Source: Ignavibacteriales bacterium (GTDB lineage Bacteria > Bacteroidota > Ignavibacteria > Ignavibacteriales > Ignavibacteriaceae). Taken from it: 64,000 bases of DNA. The stretch spans positions 2,418,001-2,482,000 of the forward strand of contig CP065001.1 in assembly GCA_016700155.1 (NCBI GenBank), in the 5' to 3' direction. Both the position numbers and the translations under genes were made by a program. Each line of letters starts with the position of its first letter. Within the stretch, counting starts at the first letter, position 1. The notes beneath the pieces were generated by a model. It worked only from the letters and a program-made list of their open reading frames with translations. It was not told the DNA's origin and made no database searches. This document shows positions 56,560-64,000 of this stretch, in pieces.

Positions 56560-57696
56560 ATGCAAAAGAATATAATAATAATTTCTTCAGGTCATCCTTC
56601 AATGGATGAAAGGATATTCTGGAAATTTGGATTAAGTTTATCAGGGAATGGATATAAGGTTCAGATAACAACATCGGTTGAAGAATTACATATTGTAAAA
56701 GAAAATATCACGATTAATTCATTTGACGGGCTAAATATAACCAAAAGAGAAAAGATTAACAGGTTCTTTAGTATTATTAAAGAGTTTGATGCTGACCTCG
56801 TAATATGCTGTGAACCGCTGCCGATATTAGCAGCGCATAAGTTCAGAAAAATTAAACGTTCCTGTAAAATTATTTCTGATATAACAGAGTGGTACCCATT
56901 TAGGAGTCATTACCAGGATTACTCAGGCTTAAAAAAAATTATTATGTATTTGGGACATTATCTGTTTAACATTTATGTATCAAATCTTACCGATCACATG
57001 ATAATTTCAGAAAGATTAAAAGCAAAACCTTATGGAATTTTTGCGCCTTTAAAAAAACAGGCTATTATTGGTCACTTTCCACCAAAATCTTTTTTTAATT
57101 ATTACCCGGTAACTTTTAAAAAAGATAAAATCACACTTTGTTTTGCAGGAACATTTTTAGAAGAGAGGGGTTTTTACAGGGTGGTTCGGCTCACTAACCT
57201 TTTAGCTGATAAATTTTGTGATTTCAAAATTATTCTTCTCCTCATTGGTAATTTTGAAAATGATTATGACAAAAATCGTTTTCATCAAATACACCTGCAA
57301 AAAAATATTGTAATAAAAATTAAAGAAAGAGTTGATTATAAACTTTATAGCGAACAGTTATCCGAAGCAGACATTTGTATTGACCTCCGTTCAAAAACTA
57401 AAATGCGTGATAAATCTATCCCAATAAAGATTTTTGATTATATGGCTTGTGGTAAACCGGTCATCTTTTCTAACGTAAAAGCATTTGATGATTTCCCGGA
57501 AATACTTGAATTCGGACACCTGGTTGAACCTGATGATTATGAGTCAATTATAACAATAATTGAAAAGTATTTTAGCGATCCTCGTTTACTTTCAGAACAT
57601 TCTTATAATGCCCGTCAACTATTTGAAAATAAATTTAACTGGGAAATTAGTGAGAAGGTGTTACTAAAAATTATCGGAGATTTAATCCCTGCCTGA
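56560..57696 (+). CDS. Family 4-like glycosyltransferase
   Basis: A 378-residue GT-B protein. The N-terminal part has IIISSGHPSMDERIFWKFGLSL and the C-terminal part has LCFAGTFLEERGFYRVV, IKIFDYMACGKPVIFSNV and HLVEPDDYESI. This fits GT4/Glyco_trans_1 proteins, although the EX7E motif is weak (KIFDYMACG in its place). I chose the ATG at 56560; an in-frame TTG at 56527 would overlap the divergent GT9 start. Its last 26 bp overlap the convergent asparagine-synthase-like gene. Confidence 0.87.
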   Translation: MQKNIIIISSGHPSMDERIFWKFGLSLSGNGYKVQITTSVEELHIVKENITINSFDGLNITKREKINRFFSIIKEFDADLVICCEPLPILAAHKFRKIKRSCKIISDITEWYPFRSHYQDYSGLKKIIMYLGHYLFNIYVSNLTDHMIISERLKAKPYGIFAPLKKQAIIGHFPPKSFFNYYPVTFKKDKITLCFAGTFLEERGFYRVVRLTNLLADKFCDFKIILLLIGNFENDYDKNRFHQIHLQKNIVIKIKERVDYKLYSEQLSEADICIDLRSKTKMRDKSIPIKIFDYMACGKPVIFSNVKAFDDFPEILEFGHLVEPDDYESIITIIEKYFSDPRLLSEHSYNARQLFENKFNWEISEKVLLKIIGDLIPA

Positions 57697-59368
57697 ATAA
57701 CTCAAACGTAACTAACCAATTCAAATCATAAACAAGTGCTTTGTTTCCTGAATAATAATCCTTTATAAGATTGTTGATGAAATTATGATCGTATAGCTCA
57801 TAATTTTTTATTTCCTGAAAAGAGAACTGATCCCGTATAAATGCTTCAAGTTGATCGTAAAACTTGATAAGCCTGATTTTATTGTCATCCTTCTCTTTTC
57901 TTATCTTATTCAACAAATAAATTTTTATTGTTGATGATCCAAACGGATAAGGAGAGTTACCTTTTATTAATGGAATCTTACCCAACGATTTATTGTTGTC
58001 TAAAATTGTTCTGTACATCAATCTGCTGTTTGTCCTGAATTTATCTGGAAGAGAAAGACTTGCGGAAACCATTTCCGGTTGAGCGAATGGCATAAAACTC
58101 TGAATGAAATTATCAAGCCTGGTTTGTTCAGGCATAAAGTAGTTTGACAAACGGTAGTTTGCGATCAAAATATCCGGGAGGTATTTTTTTTTATAATCTC
58201 CTATGACAACATTATCAAACAAGTGTTTTAATTGTTCCGAAACGCCTGTTAACATTTTACCGGAAAATTCTTCTTTAAAAATATTTGGTTTGTTGACCTT
58301 TATCAGATCAATCAACTTATCCCACTTTTTTTGTTTTATTAAATCAAATCCCCAAACACGAAATTTTTTAAGGAACTGTTTACGTGCAAATTCCGCCATA
58401 GTGCCATCGATTAATACTTTATCGCTGAAATAATTATTTTCAAAACATCGCAGCTTAGTATAAGTTGATATCGGTTCGATCAACTCAGTCGAAGCAGCAT
58501 ATTCTTTATATTCATTTAATATTGTTTCAGTCAATGAAGAATCATCTGCCTCGATATGATTTATCTTGATACTAATTACATCCGCAATCTTCTTAGCTGT
58601 TTTTACATCAGGATCATCACTGCTTCCAACGGTGTGTACTAAAAAATCAATTTTATTTTGAAGCAAAACAGATAACATAAATCTGGAATCCAAACCACCC
58701 GATAAGCCCAATGTTAATTTCGAATTTCCATTCAACCTGATATTCAGAAACTCATTTAAATTTGATAAAAATTTTTCGGGCTGTGTTTCTGTAATTTGCT
58801 GCTTCCACAGTTCAGCTTTTATCTCCAACCCACCTTCGTTCAGAAAAGCTTTACTGTTAGGAGGTAATCTTTTTATATTTTTTATAAATGAATTATGTGA
58901 CCACTGGTTGTAAGTAAACCATCTTGAACCAAATTCATTCAGATCCAGTTCAGAAGATTTTATTATGGAAGTAAGTAATGAAAGCTTCGTTGAAAAGAAT
59001 GTTGCTTTGTTTTCCTGATAAAAGTAAACAGTTCTCAATCCAAATGCATCGTTACAAAACCTTAGTCCTCTTTCATCCCAATTGACGGATATAAAATGCC
59101 CTTGAAGTGAAGCAGGATTATCAAAATTAAATGTTTCAAAAAGTTTTTCATCTGTTAGTTGAATTTTTGAACTATCAGAGTTTCCGATAATAAATCCACA
59201 AATAATTATATTTTGATTTTTTGAGATATGACATGTTGAAATAGTGCCGCCAGTATAAAGGACTAATTTTTCTGTGCTGACTTTATGAAGATAGCCTGAA
59301 CATAATTTTGCAAGAAGTTCTTTTTTATCTTCCTGCAAGTATCCAAAATAACCGGTTATCCAACTCAT
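57671..59368 (-). CDS. Asparagine-synthase-like protein without the glutaminase Cys
   Basis: A 565-residue protein with an AsnB layout: an N-terminal Ntn-glutaminase-like domain (1-190, for example VNWDERGLRFCNDAFGLRTV) and a C-terminal synthetase domain with the PP-loop LGLSGGLDSRF (Ser223 to Ser228), then SSDDPDVKTAKKIADV and a C-terminal helical part. The N-terminus reads MSWITGYFG, so the catalytic Cys2 of real glutaminases is absent. The adenylating half looks intact. Relatives in polysaccharide loci (WbpS type) amidate uronic acids; this one may use free ammonia or another amine. It sits in a glycosyltransferase cluster. Confidence 0.85.
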   Translation of the reverse strand: MSWITGYFGYLQEDKKELLAKLCSGYLHKVSTEKLVLYTGGTISTCHISKNQNIIICGFIIGNSDSSKIQLTDEKLFETFNFDNPASLQGHFISVNWDERGLRFCNDAFGLRTVYFYQENKATFFSTKLSLLTSIIKSSELDLNEFGSRWFTYNQWSHNSFIKNIKRLPPNSKAFLNEGGLEIKAELWKQQITETQPEKFLSNLNEFLNIRLNGNSKLTLGLSGGLDSRFMLSVLLQNKIDFLVHTVGSSDDPDVKTAKKIADVISIKINHIEADDSSLTETILNEYKEYAASTELIEPISTYTKLRCFENNYFSDKVLIDGTMAEFARKQFLKKFRVWGFDLIKQKKWDKLIDLIKVNKPNIFKEEFSGKMLTGVSEQLKHLFDNVVIGDYKKKYLPDILIANYRLSNYFMPEQTRLDNFIQSFMPFAQPEMVSASLSLPDKFRTNSRLMYRTILDNNKSLGKIPLIKGNSPYPFGSSTIKIYLLNKIRKEKDDNKIRLIKFYDQLEAFIRDQFSFQEIKNYELYDHNFINNLIKDYYSGNKALVYDLNWLVTFELFRQGLNLR

Positions 59369-59393
59369 ACAGTTAACAGTGGTGGTCTATTCT

Positions 59394-60470
59394 TTAAATG
59401 ATTTGATTTGTTCGATACAACTCTTTCAATCTCTTGTCCACTGATTCATAGCTATGATATTTCTTAACCCAGTTTTTCCCGGCTTCACCTTTTTCTTTTC
59501 TTAGTGTTGCATTCTGTATTAATTCCAAAAGTACATTGTATAATTCATTTGCATTGTTAGCTACTACAAACGGATTTTCAGGAAGCCAATCAGCATAATT
59601 TTTTGTCATATTTGTTATCGTTGGTATTCCAATTCCAAGCGTCTCTAATCCAGCTTTGCCGTAACCGGTTCCACCCATGGTACCGCCAACCTGATCGATT
59701 GAGATATCACAAGTACTTTTTATTCCTAATACTTCACTTCTCGGTTTACCTTCAAGTAAAATAAATTCAATCTTGTGTTCTTTCTTAATCTTTTCAATTA
59801 CTGAAATTATGACTGAAGTTCCTTTGTACTGGCGGTTTGTAGGTGAATGAACAATCTTGATAACACCATCGTCATTATACTTTCTTTCAGGCAGTTCTGA
59901 AATATCGTACGGATAAAAAATGTATTGAAGGTCTTTTTTTAATTCGAGATGATCGTATTCAGAAGTAATGTTAAGATCAGAAATTGCATCCATCTCTTTT
60001 ATCAGCCCTCGGATTCTCAGATCACTGCCGTAATAACAGCAGACTATTTTTTTTCCTTCCCGCTTCCATTTTTTTGCCTGAGTTGAGTTGCGATAGAAAT
60101 CCAATCCGGAATCATAATGAATGATATCAAACTCGTCGAGCTTGTACTTGTTAATTGCTTCATCAATTATTTTTTTTCGTTTAGCGTCACTGTATTTGAA
60201 ATAAATTCTTTCAAATAAATTCTTTGGTCTAAATACTGGAGCTAATGTGATTTGCCTATCTTCAACATCATTAATTTTTTTCTTTCGCCATTTTTTTGCC
60301 AATGATGAAGATGGTAAAGGCAGATCAAGACAAATGTCTTCGGGAAACTCAAGCGGATTTTTGTGAAGTGTAACGATACGTGAATAATCCCCCATTGCGT
60401 TATGCATCTGATAAAAACTATGAGGAACGCCAGCATAGTTTTGAGGAGCCACGTGTAATATTTTAAGCAT
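59394..60470 (-). CDS. Glycosyltransferase, GT-B fold
   Basis: A 358-residue protein beginning LKILHVAPQNYAGVPHSFYQ. It has FDIIHYDSG, VCCYYGSDLRIRG, IVHSPTNRQYKGT and the late donor-binding region GGTMGGTGYGKAGLETLGIGIPT, where a Glu sits in the place usual for GT4. An uncertain family member, close to Glyco_trans_1/4. Its start overlaps the stop of the FemAB-like gene (TAATG), so the pair acts together. Donor and acceptor are unknown. Confidence 0.82.
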   Translation of the reverse strand: MLKILHVAPQNYAGVPHSFYQMHNAMGDYSRIVTLHKNPLEFPEDICLDLPLPSSSLAKKWRKKKINDVEDRQITLAPVFRPKNLFERIYFKYSDAKRKKIIDEAINKYKLDEFDIIHYDSGLDFYRNSTQAKKWKREGKKIVCCYYGSDLRIRGLIKEMDAISDLNITSEYDHLELKKDLQYIFYPYDISELPERKYNDDGVIKIVHSPTNRQYKGTSVIISVIEKIKKEHKIEFILLEGKPRSEVLGIKSTCDISIDQVGGTMGGTGYGKAGLETLGIGIPTITNMTKNYADWLPENPFVVANNANELYNVLLELIQNATLRKEKGEAGKNWVKKYHSYESVDKRLKELYRTNQII

Positions 60471-61441
60471 TAGAGATCTTTATAAAGTGTATCTCTGAAA
60501 ATTCCTCTTGCGCCAAAATTTTCTTTGAACCTACCTAATCCCCAGTTAGGTTCCATATTCACTGTAAAAATTCCGAAGTCAAGAAATTTGTATCCTTCTT
60601 CTTTATACCGTTTCATGATTTCATAAAACAATAAATTGACCGCACGGTATTCCTGGTAATCTTCATCATGACTTATGTAGAATGCGAGCACTACTTTTGG
60701 ATTAGCACTGAAGTTGCAAACACCAGCGATCAACTTACCTTTAACAAATGCGCCCCAAAGTCTAACCTTGGATGGAAACATTTTTTTTACTTTTAGAAGT
60801 TCGTCAAGAGTATGAGCAGGGTTAACACCATGACGCATCTTTAAATTCTTTTTCAGGATTTCATAGTAATCTTCAAACTTATCACACTCGACGATTTCAA
60901 CATTTTGTTTGATTGCTTTTTTCAGTGCGGTTCTTGCTTCGGCACGGTAACTCATTAGCAATTCATCTTTGTCGAGGTCAAGTTGAACTATACTTGAAAC
61001 GTCACGTTTAAGGTATGTAAACCCGCTTCGTACCAAAGCAAAGTCAATGTAGTTGGAATATTTCGATTGATAAATAATCGGCGGCGGTGTCAGTTGGATG
61101 CGATCAACTTTTAATCCTTTTGCATAAACTAATAACACATCTATAAGTTCATGCGCTTCTTTGAAATTCAGGTTAGATTTATAAACAAAACTGCCGTAAG
61201 AAGCACCTGGATGTGATGCTAAAACTTTTTTACCATCACGTTCAACAACAGCAGCAGTTAGTAATGCAAGTGGTTTATTTTCTTTAATCACAACCAGCGA
61301 GGCATCTTTAAATTTGTCTTTAGGATGATAGTTTAAAAATTGTCTTAAATGAAAAATTGTTCCGTTATCTGAAGTATTTACAAATGAATCCCATTCGTCA
61401 TGGGAAAATTTTGATGAATGCAGAGGATAGAATTCTAACAT
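60470..61441 (-). CDS. FemAB/GNAT-fold aminoacyl- or acyltransferase
   Basis: A 323-residue double-GNAT protein. Marks are FSHDEWDSFVNTSDNGTIFH at the start, YRAEARTALKKAIKQNVEIVE (the RT/K-rich turn common to FemAB proteins), NLKMRHGVNPAHT, and the C-terminal FLDFGIFTVNMEPNWGLGRFKENFGA. FemAB-like proteins add amino acids or acyl groups to amino sugars or peptides; in glycan loci they decorate amino sugars. It is coupled to the glycosyltransferase downstream. The PorV/PorQ-family genes lie directly upstream. Confidence 0.83.
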   Translation of the reverse strand: MLEFYPLHSSKFSHDEWDSFVNTSDNGTIFHLRQFLNYHPKDKFKDASLVVIKENKPLALLTAAVVERDGKKVLASHPGASYGSFVYKSNLNFKEAHELIDVLLVYAKGLKVDRIQLTPPPIIYQSKYSNYIDFALVRSGFTYLKRDVSSIVQLDLDKDELLMSYRAEARTALKKAIKQNVEIVECDKFEDYYEILKKNLKMRHGVNPAHTLDELLKVKKMFPSKVRLWGAFVKGKLIAGVCNFSANPKVVLAFYISHDEDYQEYRAVNLLFYEIMKRYKEEGYKFLDFGIFTVNMEPNWGLGRFKENFGARGIFRDTLYKDL

Positions 61442-61536
61442 GATTTTTATTCCGGATAATTACTTGAAAAAAATAGAAAGAGGCTGGTAAAATTCCAAAC
61501 TTGTAATGCAAGATAGACTTTGTTATACACCTTAAA

Positions 61537-62472
61537 TTAGAATTTAAAACTCAATGAAATAGAATGCCCTGTTCCAAACTCGAGAGCAAATGGTGAGAGC
61601 GCATAATCAAAACTCAGGCTTCCCCAATTTAACCCTACTCCGCCGCCAAAACTTTTTGATTCATAACCTGATAAATAACCGCCGCGTAGTGATATTGTTT
61701 TATCATACACTATTTCAACTCCGGCATTTAAATGAATATCATCGGTCGCAGTATATTTTTGAAATTCAACTGCTGTTACAAAATCCAATTTATTTTGTTC
61801 CATAGAAAAGGTGTAAGCTGGTCCTAATCTGATTTCTACAGGGAGTTTTGTTGCTTCACTTCTTAAGTCATTCATTGAACCGATATTTTTAACAACTCCG
61901 GCAACTGATAATCCATCATAAACAGTTTTGTAGTTTAAACCGAAGTCAACTGCGTAACCGTTTGCTTCATCAACGAATATTCCTTCGTAAATATATTTTG
62001 CAGTGACACCAAAACTCAACTCATCTAAAATGTTAAAACCGGTTGAAAGACTTGCAAAGAAAAAATTTGCATTAAATTTTGATAATGGCTCACCGGGTAT
62101 TTGTCTTACCTCAATATCATTAACAGTCGAAACATTTAATCCTATTGCTAAAGGTATTCCCGCAATATCGGATCGTACACCAAGCACCTCACTTCTTACA
62201 TCCTGGATCCATTCATTATGCATAAAAAGTATTTCATTGCCTGTTTGATTTGCAAGTCTGGCAGGATTATAAAACAGCGAAGTCACATCATTTGATACTG
62301 ATGCACCTGCATCACCCATTGCAATATTTCTTGCACCAAATCCGAACTTCAAAAATGATAATCCGCTTTTACCCGCGGTCTGTGCTTGTGATTCTGCAAT
62401 CAGTGATACGAGTATCAATAATGCTGCAAATTTTATATAAGTAATTTTCATTTTCTGATTAAAATATTTCAT
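61537..62472 (-). CDS. PorV/PorQ-family outer-membrane beta-barrel protein
   Basis: A 311-residue barrel with a signal peptide ending ESQAQ. The family opening is FLKFGFGARNIAMGDAGASVSNDVTSLFYNPARLA. Alternating amphipathic strands run to a C-terminal aromatic residue (SISLSFKF). In T9SS, PorV carries cargo from the translocon to PorU for processing and attachment; PorQ-like proteins have related roles. Which one this is cannot be told from the sequence. The ATG overlaps the stop of the next barrel gene (TAATG). A later in-frame ATG (62451) would also leave a good signal peptide. Confidence 0.88.
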   Translation of the reverse strand: MKYFNQKMKITYIKFAALLILVSLIAESQAQTAGKSGLSFLKFGFGARNIAMGDAGASVSNDVTSLFYNPARLANQTGNEILFMHNEWIQDVRSEVLGVRSDIAGIPLAIGLNVSTVNDIEVRQIPGEPLSKFNANFFFASLSTGFNILDELSFGVTAKYIYEGIFVDEANGYAVDFGLNYKTVYDGLSVAGVVKNIGSMNDLRSEATKLPVEIRLGPAYTFSMEQNKLDFVTAVEFQKYTATDDIHLNAGVEIVYDKTISLRGGYLSGYESKSFGGGVGLNWGSLSFDYALSPFALEFGTGHSISLSFKF

Positions 62473-63473
62473 TAAAAATTTATATTGATTCCAACTACAT
62501 GTCTGTCAGATGATGAATACTGTTCAACCATAAAGGCATAATCAATTCCGAAAGTCATATCACCAAACATTTTATAATATGAAAATCCAAGCGATGGTTT
62601 CATTGGTACATCTGCATTTGAAATATTAAACTGATCAACACCGCCTCGCAAATAAAATTGTTCATAAACATTATACTCAAGTCCTGCACGAAGAATATTT
62701 GACTCGGCATTACTGTTTTGAAATTCAACTGCAGCAAGCAATCCTTGTTCAGAATTCCTGTAACTTATACCAAACTTTCTGAGGTTAGGAAATTTATCTT
62801 CGGTGTTTCTTCCTTCCTGACCAAAAATCGGTGATGTATCCCATTTATATTTTGAATTAATATCACAGATAACAACCGCAAAATTAAAATATTCATTTAT
62901 TTTATAGAGCATTCCTAAATCAAGTCCAAACCCTGATGAACTTACTTCTTCATACAGTTTGTAATAAAAAATTTTTACTGCAATACCTAGCGCAAATCTT
63001 TCAGAAAACCTGTTCGAGAGTCCGACAAAAAACTGATTTTCTGAAGTTGACAGCTCTTCGGTTTTGAATCCCTGGTTATCCCTGCCATCAATATTACTCA
63101 CTCCGGAATTAATTACACCGAGACTTATCCCGGCACTTGATCTTGGCTTTCTTGGAATTTGAAGAGAATCCTTCGCAGAAAAAAAATCGAATCTTCTTGT
63201 AAAATTTAAAAAGTTTAAAGACCTGTCTAAAGATAAAAACGTATATGAAGTTTGAACCGAGTTATTTTCCTGGAATGATGAAACAGCAGGATTATAATAT
63301 GATACAAGATTCCCTTCAGTCACTGCTGACATCGCATTTCCCATCCCTATTCCACGGGCGCCGAACCCCATTCTGCTGAATGCGCCGGGCATCGAACTGA
63401 TCTTGCTGAACTGAGGTTGTGCAATCACAATCTGGGATACAAGAAAAACTAAAATCAGAAAGTACTTCTTCAA
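62472..63473 (-). CDS. PorV/PorQ-family outer-membrane beta-barrel protein
   Basis: A 333-residue barrel, signal peptide ending IVIAQ. The conserved opening is FSRMGFGARGIGMGNAMSAVTEGNLVSYYNPAVSSF, and the end HVVGININF has the typical C-terminal Phe. It is a second, clearly different member of the same family as the next gene. The start is TTG with AAGAGG a few bases upstream. Nine bases separate it from the sorting-domain protein upstream, so cargo and transport protein may be made together. Confidence 0.87.
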   Translation of the reverse strand: MKKYFLILVFLVSQIVIAQPQFSKISSMPGAFSRMGFGARGIGMGNAMSAVTEGNLVSYYNPAVSSFQENNSVQTSYTFLSLDRSLNFLNFTRRFDFFSAKDSLQIPRKPRSSAGISLGVINSGVSNIDGRDNQGFKTEELSTSENQFFVGLSNRFSERFALGIAVKIFYYKLYEEVSSSGFGLDLGMLYKINEYFNFAVVICDINSKYKWDTSPIFGQEGRNTEDKFPNLRKFGISYRNSEQGLLAAVEFQNSNAESNILRAGLEYNVYEQFYLRGGVDQFNISNADVPMKPSLGFSYYKMFGDMTFGIDYAFMVEQYSSSDRHVVGININF

Positions 63474-63482
63474 ATAAACCTC

Positions 63483-64000
63483 TTACTGTAATACAAGTAT
63501 TTTTCCGTAAACCGGTTCGTCTGAACCGACTTCCACTCTGTAAAAATAAACACCGTTGGGTACAAAATTTCCGGATGCATCTTTTCCATCCCAGAAATCA
63601 ATTACGCCTTCATCGGCACTTTGCAATCCGTCGACTGCGTGGATGTTATTTCCTCTTTCAGCGTTCTGTATAACCGTTGAAACATAATTCATCCCGAAGT
63701 CAAATACTCTTATTGTTACGTTATCTCTCTTACCACCTGTACTGTATTTTATTTTCAATTGTTCGAGTCTTGGAGTAAATGGATTCGGATAAGCATAAGT
63801 CTCATTCTTTGAAGACAACTTTTGCGACGCAAAAAATATTTTCCAGTCACCCGACCACATACCGGAAGTCTCTTCGAGTTTCGCAAGTCCGTCATCACTT
63901 CCAAGCCAGATTGAATTTCCTTCTGAAGCGGCTGAATAAAATATAGTTGTGTTTAAAGACAGATTTGAGTTTGCGTCAATAATGGTTCCGGGTAATATCC
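63483..64000 (-). CDS. C-terminal part of a propeller protein with FlgD-like/T9SS sorting domain (runs off the window)
   Basis: The reading frame is open to the window's end, so only the last 172 codons are seen. It starts with a beta-propeller-like blade (FYSAASEGNSIWLGSDDGL, typical of two-component-regulator propellers). A FlgD-like/type A sorting domain follows: YAYPNPFTPRLEQLKI, VRVFDFGM-like strand (TIRVFDFGMNYV), FWDGKDASGNFVPNGVYFYRV and a short basic-poor end. The product should be a T9SS-exported surface or secreted protein. The internal Met at 63860 is not the true start. Confidence 0.82.
   Translation of the reverse strand, partial: ILPGTIIDANSNLSLNTTIFYSAASEGNSIWLGSDDGLAKLEETSGMWSGDWKIFFASQKLSSKNETYAYPNPFTPRLEQLKIKYSTGGKRDNVTIRVFDFGMNYVSTVIQNAERGNNIHAVDGLQSADEGVIDFWDGKDASGNFVPNGVYFYRVEVGSDEPVYGKILVLQ

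Noticed and set aside
1..64000. Search by eye for tRNA, rRNA, CRISPR arrays, IS ends and prophage genes
   Set aside because: No cloverleaf with conserved T-loop, no regularly spaced repeats, no transposase or integrase motifs and no phage genes were seen in the gaps, which are mostly below 130 bp.

Overview
The window is AT-rich and its proteins point to the Bacteroidota/Chlorobi side of the tree, most likely an Ignavibacteria-type organism. Three things suggest this: type IX secretion (T9SS) parts (a C25 peptidase of PorU type with a C-terminal sorting domain, two PorV/PorQ-type barrels, and a propeller protein with a sorting-type C-terminus), many TTG start codons, and TAnnTTTG-like promoter boxes. 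The taxon is inferred from protein character only. No rRNA, tRNA, CRISPR array or intact insertion sequence was seen.

Layout. 1-1028: 5' part of glmS. 1119-6881: a 1920-residue PorU-like peptidase. 7000-28125: one long leftward surface-polysaccharide locus. In transcription order it holds a Wza-like exporter, a Wzz-like chain-length protein, UDP-xylose synthase, a MurJ/Wzx-type flippase, a methyltransferase, a D,D-heptose activation cassette (hddA, SDR, hddC, gmhA), a GT-C membrane protein, an O-antigen ligase/polymerase, a decayed GT-C remnant, GT9, two methyltransferases, GT4, GNAT, GT2, a DegT-type aminotransferase and the initiating phosphoglycosyl transferase. 28242-31260: ftsX, two tandem related lipoproteins, recR and ybaB (leftward). 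31389-42175: a rightward block with a divergent PurC-like protein, psd, pssA, purS, purQ, tatA, gatA, a frameshifted secreted protein, sucD with a lysine-rich tail, ndk, a Nudix hydrolase, a NamZ/DUF1343 lipoprotein and another lipoprotein.

42210-56535: leftward housekeeping genes: nfeD, ribBA, yajC, tgt, a DCC protein, a CNNM/HlyC-family protein, a lipoprotein, a UbiA-family prenyltransferase, methylmalonyl-CoA mutase, mutL, folA, thyA, glycerate kinase and a second GT9. 56560-61441: a second small glycan cluster with GT4, an asparagine-synthase-like protein lacking the N-terminal Cys, another glycosyltransferase and a FemAB-like acyltransferase. It runs directly into 61537-64000: two PorV/PorQ-family barrels and the C-terminal part of a propeller protein.

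How it may work together. In Porphyromonas, PorU joins T9SS cargo to anionic LPS through a linking sugar made by aminotransferase, amidotransferase and acyltransferase enzymes (Wbp/Vim pathway). This window contains a PorU-like protein, PorV-like proteins, a DegT aminotransferase, an AsnB/WbpS-like protein, a FemAB-like transferase and a full Wzx/Wzy-type locus. The arrangement is compatible with a T9SS surface-anchoring glycan in this lineage; that is inference from family membership and gene order. No completely new system stands out; this combination and several anomalous genes are the best leads.
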